From positions 682,001 through 746,000 of the forward strand of contig CAVUUF010000016.1 in assembly GCA_963744575.1 (NCBI GenBank): a stretch of 64,000 nucleotides of DNA, in the 5' to 3' direction. Position numbers and translations under genes: made by a program. Of the stretch, positions 58,732 through 64,000 are shown piece after piece. The notes under the pieces are model-generated. The model was not told the DNA's origin, made no database searches, and was given only the letters and a program-made list of their open reading frames with translations. This DNA comes from Palsa-504 sp963744575. Lineage in GTDB: Bacteria > Actinomycetota > Actinomycetes > Streptosporangiales > Streptosporangiaceae. Positions within the stretch are counted from its first letter, which is position 1. Each line of letters opens with the position of its first letter.

Positions 58732-58760
58732 GGGCCGCTAACTGGAACGGAGGTGCCGCG

Positions 58761-59279
58761 TTGCCCGCTGCTCAGCCTGTCGTCCGCACCGCCGTCTCCG
58801 CGGATGCCGAACAGGTCGCCGCGATCTTCGCGCACTACGTCACGACCAGCGTGGCGACGTTCGAGGAGGTCGCGCCGGCCGCCGAGGCCTGGCGGCGGCG
58901 GCTGGACGACCTGGCCGGCCAGAACCTGCCCTTCCTGGTGGCCGAGGCGGACGTGGACATCTGCGGGTTCGCCTACGCCAGCCCGTGGCGGCCCAAGCCC
59001 GCCTACCGGTACACGGTCGAGGACACGGTGTACCTCTCCCCCGGGCATACCGGCTGCGGCATCGGCAGCGCCCTGCTGGGCGGGCTGCTGGCCGGGTGCA
59101 CGGACGCGGGCGCGCGGCAGGTCATCGCGGTCATCGCCGACACCGGCAGCGACGCGTCGGCCGCGCTGCACCGCCGGTTCGGCTTCACCGAGGCAGGCCG
59201 CCTGTGCGCCGTCGGCCGCAAGCACGGCCGCTGGATCGACACCCTGCTGATGCAAAAAGGCCTGGGACCGGGACGTTGA
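58761..59279 (+). CDS. GNAT acetyltransferase, phosphinothricin-acetyltransferase-like
   Basis: A 172-residue GNAT enzyme resembling Pat/YncA (amine acetylation of phosphinothricin, methionine sulfoximine or similar). It has the family order FEEVAPAAEAWRRRL, FLVAEADVDICGFAYASPWR, YLSPGHTGCGIGSALLGGLL (acetyl-CoA loop) and LHRRFGFTEAGRLCAVGRKH. The TTG start was chosen because GGAGG lies 7 nt upstream; in-frame codons before it have no ribosome site. Whether it gives resistance to a glutamine-synthetase inhibitor is not known. Confidence 0.87.
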   Translation: MPAAQPVVRTAVSADAEQVAAIFAHYVTTSVATFEEVAPAAEAWRRRLDDLAGQNLPFLVAEADVDICGFAYASPWRPKPAYRYTVEDTVYLSPGHTGCGIGSALLGGLLAGCTDAGARQVIAVIADTGSDASAALHRRFGFTEAGRLCAVGRKHGRWIDTLLMQKGLGPGR

Positions 59280-59342
59280 GCAACCGGCGGGTGGCGGCGC
59301 CGCTGCACCTGATCGCCCGGCGTACTGGAGGAGAATGAGCCG

Positions 59343-60776
59343 GTGGCGGAACAGCTGTGGCCGGGCCTGCTGGCCGAGGCGTGGGCGGCGCTGGCCGCGG
59401 ACGGCGCGGACGCGGACAGCGCGGGCGCGGACCTGCGGCTGCCGGCCGGGCTGGAGGTGCTCTGGGTCAGCGGTTCTCCCGGTCACCTGCCATCACGCCT
59501 GCCCGTCGAGGAGATGGCCGTCGCCTGTACCGGCGCCGCGTTGCTGGCCGCGGCGGCCCTGCACGCCCAGCGCGGCGGTGACTGCGGGTCCCGCGGGTCG
59601 CCGACGGCGCGTCTGGACCGGGAACACGTCGCGGCGGCCTTCCGGAGCGAGGCCTACCTCCGGGTCAACGGCGCGGCGGCCGGCCCGGGCTTCGCGCCGC
59701 TGTCGCGGTTCTGGCGGACGGCCGACGGCTGGGTGCGTACGCACGGGAACTACCCCTGGCATCGTTCGGCGCTGGTACGCGCGCTCGGCTGTCCCGGCGA
59801 CCCGGAGTCGGTCGGCGCGGCGCTGGCCGGGCTGGGCGCCCAGGAAGCGGAGGACCTCGTCGTGGGCGCGGGCGGGGTCGCCGCCGCCGTCCGCGGCGAG
59901 GACGCCTGGCGGGCCTCGCCGCCGGGCCGGGCCGTCGCGGCGGCCAGGCTGGTGGAGAGCGAATCGGCCGGGGACGGGCCGCCCCGCTGGCGGCCCGCGG
60001 GGGCGCTGCCCGCCTCGGGCATCCGGGTGCTCGACCTCACCCGTGTCATCGCCGGCCCGGTGGCCACCAGGTACCTGGGCGCGCTCGGCGCGGACGTGCT
60101 CCGGCTCGACGCGCCGGACCGGCCGGAGCTGGCCCAGCACGCCTATGACGGGCTGCTCGCCAAGCGCAGCGCGCTGCTCGATTTCGGCACCGCCGGCGGC
60201 CGGGCCCGGCTGCACCAACTGCTCTCCGGCACCGACGTCCTGGTGCACGGGTACCGCCCGCACGCCCTGGACCGGTTCGGGCTTTCGCCGCTGGCCCTGG
60301 CGGAGCGGTATCCCGGGCTGGTGGTGGTGAGCCTGTCGGCGTGGGGCGGCCGCGGGCCGTGGGGTGACCGGCGGGGCTTCGACAGCATCGTGCAGGCGGC
60401 GTGCGGGATCGCCATGGTGGAGTCGGCCGATGACGGGCGCCCGGGCGCGCTGCCGTGCCAGCTTCTCGACCACGGCACCGGCTACCTGTGCGCGGCCGCC
60501 GCGCTGCGGGCCTTGGCCCGGCAATCCGTCCACGGCGGCACCCAGTTCCGCGAGCTGAGCCTGGCCCGGACCGCGCACTGGCTGCTCGGCCTGCCCCGGG
60601 GCCCGGTCGTGGCCCCGTCATTGGCTGATGGCGGCGAGCCGGGGTGGCTCACCACGCTGGACAGCGCCGCGGGACCGGTGACCACCGTGCGGCCACCGGG
60701 CCGGCTCGACGACGAGGCCCTGGCCTGGCCGCGGACGCTCAGCCGGTACGGCGGGGACCAGGCGGCCTGGCGTTAG
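59343..60776 (+). CDS. CoA-transferase family III (CaiB/BaiF-like)
   Basis: A 477-residue protein whose second half is a class III CoA-transferase: GIRVLDLTRVIAGPVATRYL, LGADVLRLDAPDRPELAQHA, RSALLDFG and VVSLSAWGGRGPWGDRRGFD. The Asp nucleophile of the family would be expected near LAQHAYDGLLAKRS. The first 200 residues are a degenerate first CaiB-like unit (HVAAAFRSEAYLRV; FWRTADGWVRTHGNYPWH), as in long actinomycete members. The substrate is unknown. GGAGGAG lies 12 nt upstream of the GTG. Confidence 0.82.
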   Translation: MAEQLWPGLLAEAWAALAADGADADSAGADLRLPAGLEVLWVSGSPGHLPSRLPVEEMAVACTGAALLAAAALHAQRGGDCGSRGSPTARLDREHVAAAFRSEAYLRVNGAAAGPGFAPLSRFWRTADGWVRTHGNYPWHRSALVRALGCPGDPESVGAALAGLGAQEAEDLVVGAGGVAAAVRGEDAWRASPPGRAVAAARLVESESAGDGPPRWRPAGALPASGIRVLDLTRVIAGPVATRYLGALGADVLRLDAPDRPELAQHAYDGLLAKRSALLDFGTAGGRARLHQLLSGTDVLVHGYRPHALDRFGLSPLALAERYPGLVVVSLSAWGGRGPWGDRRGFDSIVQAACGIAMVESADDGRPGALPCQLLDHGTGYLCAAAALRALARQSVHGGTQFRELSLARTAHWLLGLPRGPVVAPSLADGGEPGWLTTLDSAAGPVTTVRPPGRLDDEALAWPRTLSRYGGDQAAWR

Positions 60777-60920
60777 CGTGGGCCCTGGTTTCGTCAGCGA
60801 CCGGGACCAGGGTGAGGTAGGCCTGGCCGAGCAGGCCGTAGTAGCCGCGCCTGTACACCGATCTTCCCCGGGTAAACGCGGTTGGTCTGGGGCGCCGTGG
60901 ACCTTAAGGTTATTACTGCT

Positions 60921-61736
60921 GTGAGAGCTTACGAGGTCATCGAGCGGATTGACGCGTTCTGCGATGCCGTCCCCCGGCGCCGGGCCAGAGCCTACGAACA
61001 CGGGCCGCTCGTGCTGTTCGTTCCTACCGGGCCCGGCTGGCCCTATTACGCCCGGCCCAGGCGCGGCCCGAGGCCGCCGGTCACCGCCGCCGACGTCCGG
61101 GCCGTCCGCGCCCGGCAGCGTGAGCTGATCATCCCCGAGTCCTTCGAATGGATCCACCAGGTCACGCCCGAGATGGCCACGGCCGCGGCCGCGGCGGGCC
61201 TGGAGGTCCAGGCGCATCCGCTCATGGTGCTGTCGCGGCCCCCGGCGGCAGCTCCGGTCCCGCCGGACGTCGCCGTGCGCATCGTCGCCCTCGAGGACAC
61301 CGAACTCGACCAGATCTGGGCGGTACCGACGGTCGCGTTCGGGCACCCCGGCACGGCAGCCGGGGAAGCCGGGGCGGCCGAGCGCGACAAGATCGCGGCG
61401 GACCACGACGGCGGCACCATCGGGATGCTGCGCGAACGGCTCAGGTCCGGGCATTCGGTGCTGGCCGCGGCGTTCGGTCCGGACGGGCCACTCGCGGCGG
61501 GCAGCTGCCAGGCGGTGGCCGGCGTCGCGGAAATCACCGGCGTGGGCGTGCTGCCGTCCTCCCGCCGCCAGGGCCTCGGCGCGGCCGTCACCGCCCTGCT
61601 GGCCACAGACGCGCTGGACCGCGGCGTGGCGACCGTATTCCTGTCGGCCAGCGACGCCACGGTAGCGCGCGTCTACGCCAGGATCGGCTTCCGCGAGATC
61701 GGCACCGCCGTGATCGCCGAGCCCGCCCCCGATTGA
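60921..61736 (+). CDS. GNAT family N-acetyltransferase
   Basis: A protein of 271 residues. The C-terminal 150 residues are a GNAT domain (EITGVGVLPSSRRQGLGAAV is the acetyl-CoA loop, ARVYARIGFREIGTA the closing strand). The N-terminal 120 residues include YYARPRRGPRPPVTAADV and ESFEWIHQVTPEMATAA, a second, degenerate lobe also seen in other actinomycete members. The acceptor is unknown. GTG 60921 was chosen over TTG 60882, with AAGG about 11 nt upstream. Confidence 0.8.
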   Translation: MRAYEVIERIDAFCDAVPRRRARAYEHGPLVLFVPTGPGWPYYARPRRGPRPPVTAADVRAVRARQRELIIPESFEWIHQVTPEMATAAAAAGLEVQAHPLMVLSRPPAAAPVPPDVAVRIVALEDTELDQIWAVPTVAFGHPGTAAGEAGAAERDKIAADHDGGTIGMLRERLRSGHSVLAAAFGPDGPLAAGSCQAVAGVAEITGVGVLPSSRRQGLGAAVTALLATDALDRGVATVFLSASDATVARVYARIGFREIGTAVIAEPAPD

Positions 61737-62165
61737 TACATGGCGGCTCGGAGAACACTGCTGGCCATTCTCGGGATCCTAGGCACCGGTCAAATCGCGG
61801 TTCCTTCCCGGTCGTACGGCATGGACGGCCGCGCACGCGCGGCACCCATACTGACGAAGCACAGGCCGCGAACTCATCGGTGCTCCGCACACCGGGCAAA
61901 ATCACCGCCGGCAGGCATGTCGCCGCCTAGGCTGCGCCCGTCTTGGGCCGTTCCGGCAAGCCCGCTCGAAAACAGCATCGATGCCAAATCGATGTCGTCA
62001 GGGCAGCATCGCTGCCACATCCATGCTGCTTCGGCTTCCAGATTTCTGGAAAAGGGATCGGATTTACGCACGCCGGGGCTCGATATCGCGGCATACGGGT
62101 ATCCTTCCTTCGAGATGCCGGGCCAAGATAAGGGCTGGTAATCGCGATTGGCTGAGGAGGTCCAG
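61737..62165. other. Intergenic stretch with 19-bp repeats
   Basis: About 430 bases. Open frames exist on both strands but none has a recognisable motif, and the plus-strand one (61740-62141) runs through the repeat pair. It contains the third 19-bp repeat locus (61976-62025) and, at its right end, the ribosome site of the small protein at 62166. Confidence 0.45.
61976..62025. repeat. Pair of 19-bp N8-CCA-N8 repeats, locus 3
   Basis: CATCGATGCCAAATCGATG at 61976-61994 and CATCGCTGCCACATCCATG at 62007-62025, starts 31 bp apart, both in CCA orientation. Pairing and spacing match loci 1 and 2. Confidence 0.6.
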
Positions 62166-62360
62166 ATGCATTTCGGATCGGTGCTTCTTGCCATCTGGCT
62201 GGTCATCGGTGGTATCGCTGCGGCGCAGCGGGGGGATTATAAAGGACCCGTGGGCTGCAGCCGGGCAGGCACGATCGCGGCGACGATCCTCGCTGGCCCG
62301 CTCAACTACACGGGCGTGAACCCGGATATCAATTGCACCGTGCGGCATCCGAGCAATTAG
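62166..62360 (+). CDS. Small membrane protein with Cys pair
   Basis: A 64-residue protein with one N-terminal membrane segment (MHFGSVLLAIWLVIGGIAAA) and a short outer or inner part with two Cys (PVGCSRAG, PDINCTV) and the motif GPLNYTGVNP. I recall close relatives in other actinomycetes but no function. GGAGG 5 nt upstream of the ATG supports this start over one at 62148. It is convergent with glnE. Confidence 0.7.
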   Translation: MHFGSVLLAIWLVIGGIAAAQRGDYKGPVGCSRAGTIAATILAGPLNYTGVNPDINCTVRHPSN

Positions 62361-62409
62361 CCAGGTATTTGCGTTAATTGCCGCCAGACAGGCGACGGAT
62401 AATCGACTG

Positions 62410-64000
62410 TCAGCCGTAGAAAAGGGGTTCCATGACGGTGCGGGCGCGGCGGGCGGCCCGGCGGTAATCCTGCTCGAGCGCCTGGGCCGCGTCGCCCGGC
62501 GGATAGCCGAGCAGGCGGGCCACCGCGGTCAGCTCGGCGTGCCGGGCCGGCAGGGCGTCGCCGGGGCGCCCGCGGACCAGGACGACCGCGTTCCTGATCC
62601 GGGCGGCGAGTTCCCACGCCGCGGTCAGCTCGGCGGCGTCGGCGGCGGACAGCAGGCCGGCCTGCACCGCGGCGGCCATGGCCGCGCTGGTGCGGGTGGT
62701 ACGCAGCGCGGGCAGCGCATGGGCGTGCTGCAGCTGCAGCAGCTGCACGGTCCACTCCACGTCCGACAGGCCGCCCGGTCCCAGCTTGACGTGCAGCGCC
62801 CGGTCCGCACCGCGCGGGATCCGTTCGGCTTCCATCCGCGCCTTGATGCGGCGGATCTCGCGGATCGCGGCCGGGCTGACGCCGTCCAGCGGGTAGCGGA
62901 ACTCGGCGATCATCCGGGTGAACCGGTCGCCGAGGTCCTCGTCCCCCGCGGCCGGCTCGGCGCGCAGCAGGGCCTGCGCCTCCCACGGCGCGGACCAGCG
63001 GCGGTAGTAGGCGCGGTAGGCGGCCAGCGAGCGGACCAGCGGGCCCTGCCGGCCATCCGGGCGCAGGTCGGCGTCCACGACCAGGGCGGGGTCGGGCACC
63101 GGCAGCATGAGCAGCCGCCGCAGTTCGGCCGCCACCGCGTGGGCGGTGTCCGAGGCCTCCTTCTCCGGACGCCCCGGCAGCGGATCGTGCACGAACAGCA
63201 CGTCGGCGTCGCTGCCGTAACCGGACTCGTGACCGCCGAAACGGCCCATCGCGATCACGGCGAACCTGGTCGGCAGCGAGTGGCGCATCTCGGCGCCGAT
63301 CTTCCGCAGTGCCACCGACAGCGCGGCCGCCAGCGACGCCCGGCTGATGCTGGTGAGCGCCTCCCCAGTGGCCGTGAGCCCGGCCCCGGAAGGGCCGCTG
63401 AAACCCAGCACGTCGGCGGCGGCGGTACGGAGCAGCTCGCGGCGGCGGACCGAACGTACCGCGGTCACCGCGGCCTCGGCGTCGTCCTCGTAGCGCTGGG
63501 TGGCCGCCATCATCTCGGCCCGCAACCCGGTCGGGCTCCTCGCCTTCAGCTCGGCGTCGTTGCCGAAGATGGCCACCGCCTCGGGCGCGCGCAGCAGCAG
63601 GCCCGCCGCATACCGGCTGGACGCGAGCACATGGGCCATCCGCTCGGCCGCCTTGGTCTCGTCCCGCAGCAGCCGCAGGTACCAGGGCGACGAGCCCAGT
63701 TCCTCGCTGACCTGACGGAACGCGAGCAGGCCCGCGTCGGGTTCGGCGGCGTCGGCGAACCAGCCGAGCAGCACCGGCAGCAGCGTGCGCTGGATCGCCG
63801 CGCGCCGCGACACGCCCGAGGTCAGCGCATCGATGTGGCGCAGCGCCCCGGCCGGGTCGACGTAGCCGAGCGCCTCGAGCCGGGCCCGCGCCTCGGCCGG
63901 CGTCAGCCGGGCCGCCTCCGAGGGCAGCCGGGCCACCGCGTCCAGCAGCGGCCGGTAGAAGAGCTTCTCGTGCAGCCGGCGGACCTGCCGGGCGTGGCGG
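62410..64000 (-). CDS. glnE: Glutamine-synthetase adenylyltransferase/deadenylase, N-terminus outside
   Basis: Adds AMP to, and removes it from, the Tyr of glutamine synthetase in response to nitrogen state. The visible 530 residues contain the linker region (SSPWYLRLLRDETKAAERMA) and the second nucleotidyltransferase domain with FAVIAMGRFGGHESGYGSDA, DADLRPDGRQGPLVRS and HVKLGPGGLSDVEWTVQLLQ. The frame is open to the last base, so about half the protein lies outside. The GTG at 63936 is internal. Its substrate gene glnA is 8 kb upstream. Confidence 0.93.
   Translation of the reverse strand, partial: RHARQVRRLHEKLFYRPLLDAVARLPSEAARLTPAEARARLEALGYVDPAGALRHIDALTSGVSRRAAIQRTLLPVLLGWFADAAEPDAGLLAFRQVSEELGSSPWYLRLLRDETKAAERMAHVLASSRYAAGLLLRAPEAVAIFGNDAELKARSPTGLRAEMMAATQRYEDDAEAAVTAVRSVRRRELLRTAAADVLGFSGPSGAGLTATGEALTSISRASLAAALSVALRKIGAEMRHSLPTRFAVIAMGRFGGHESGYGSDADVLFVHDPLPGRPEKEASDTAHAVAAELRRLLMLPVPDPALVVDADLRPDGRQGPLVRSLAAYRAYYRRWSAPWEAQALLRAEPAAGDEDLGDRFTRMIAEFRYPLDGVSPAAIREIRRIKARMEAERIPRGADRALHVKLGPGGLSDVEWTVQLLQLQHAHALPALRTTRTSAAMAAAVQAGLLSAADAAELTAAWELAARIRNAVVLVRGRPGDALPARHAELTAVARLLGYPPGDAAQALEQDYRRAARRARTVMEPLFYG

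Noticed and set aside
60739..60858. Possible 39-residue minus-strand gene with GGGGAAG before a GTG
   Set aside because: It overlaps the CoA-transferase end and resembles no family; may be a gene remnant but support is too thin.
61740..62141. 134-codon plus-strand open frame after the GNAT gene
   Set aside because: Ser/Pro/Arg-rich product running through the 19-bp repeats, no ribosome site or motif.

Overview
The window is about 70 percent G+C with tightly packed genes and frequent ATGA/TGATG overlaps. Its gene content is typical of a high-GC actinomycete: DUF3093, DUF4193, DUF3145, DUF4191 and DUF5998 families, Lsr2, GuaB1, ECF41 sigma factors, a SARP regulator and a type I glutamine synthetase with a GlnR box. 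Streptosporangiales or a neighbouring order is plausible, but I cannot name the species. No tRNA, rRNA, CRISPR array, prophage or intact insertion sequence was seen.

Layout. 0-3 kb: DUF3093, DUF4235, DUF4193, an inositol-phosphatase-like gene and the ferrochelatase. 3-10 kb: a secreted lytic transglycosylase, a winged-helix protein, a DUF2079 membrane protein, a TetR regulator, GuaB1 and DUF3145. 10-14 kb: Lnt, a broken NDH-2/Bax-inhibitor chimera, and a CO-dehydrogenase-type operon whose large subunit survives only as its two ends. 14-27 kb: accessory genes, including a large SARP/AAA regulator, a hydrolase-glycosyltransferase fusion, a methyltransferase, an ArsB-type permease, a universal stress protein, an aldo/keto reductase and a MarR-GNAT fusion. 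27-31 kb: a mosaic of gene fragments next to an intact phosphodiesterase-like gene and DUF5998. 31-39 kb: cobS, an AidB-like acyl-CoA dehydrogenase, lsr2, a decayed stretch, peptidase E and ChrB. 39-54.7 kb: the conserved actinomycete core pepA-lpdA-sucB-epimerase-lipB-lipA-DUF4191-RDD-glnA, interrupted by a 4.5 kb block with an intradiol dioxygenase, two ECF41 sigma factors and two paralogous membrane proteins. 54.7-64 kb: VapBC, an MFS exporter, an AbiEii-type cassette, GNAT and CoA-transferase genes, and the C-terminal part of glnE.

How the genes work together. LipB and LipA make the lipoyl group of the 2-oxo acid dehydrogenase E2, which LpdA re-oxidises. GlnE adenylylates GlnA, and glnA carries a four-part GlnR box. 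CobS belongs to cobalamin assembly and HemH to haem synthesis.

Two things stand out. First, lpdA has no stop codon: it runs through six copies of a 23-bp tandem repeat, in frame, into sucB, and sucB is then frameshifted in a CCAGCC-rich tract. Because 23 is not a multiple of 3, repeat number would decide whether E3 and E2 are fused or separate. Second, at least five loci look like deletion scars, where the head of one gene is joined to the tail of another while natural overlaps with the intact neighbours remain. Either this genome has undergone many kilobase-size deletions or the assembly has joined across gaps; the sequence alone cannot decide. There are also two families of short dispersed intergenic repeats and a series of TANNNT boxes 6-7 nt before start codons, which suggests widespread leaderless transcription.
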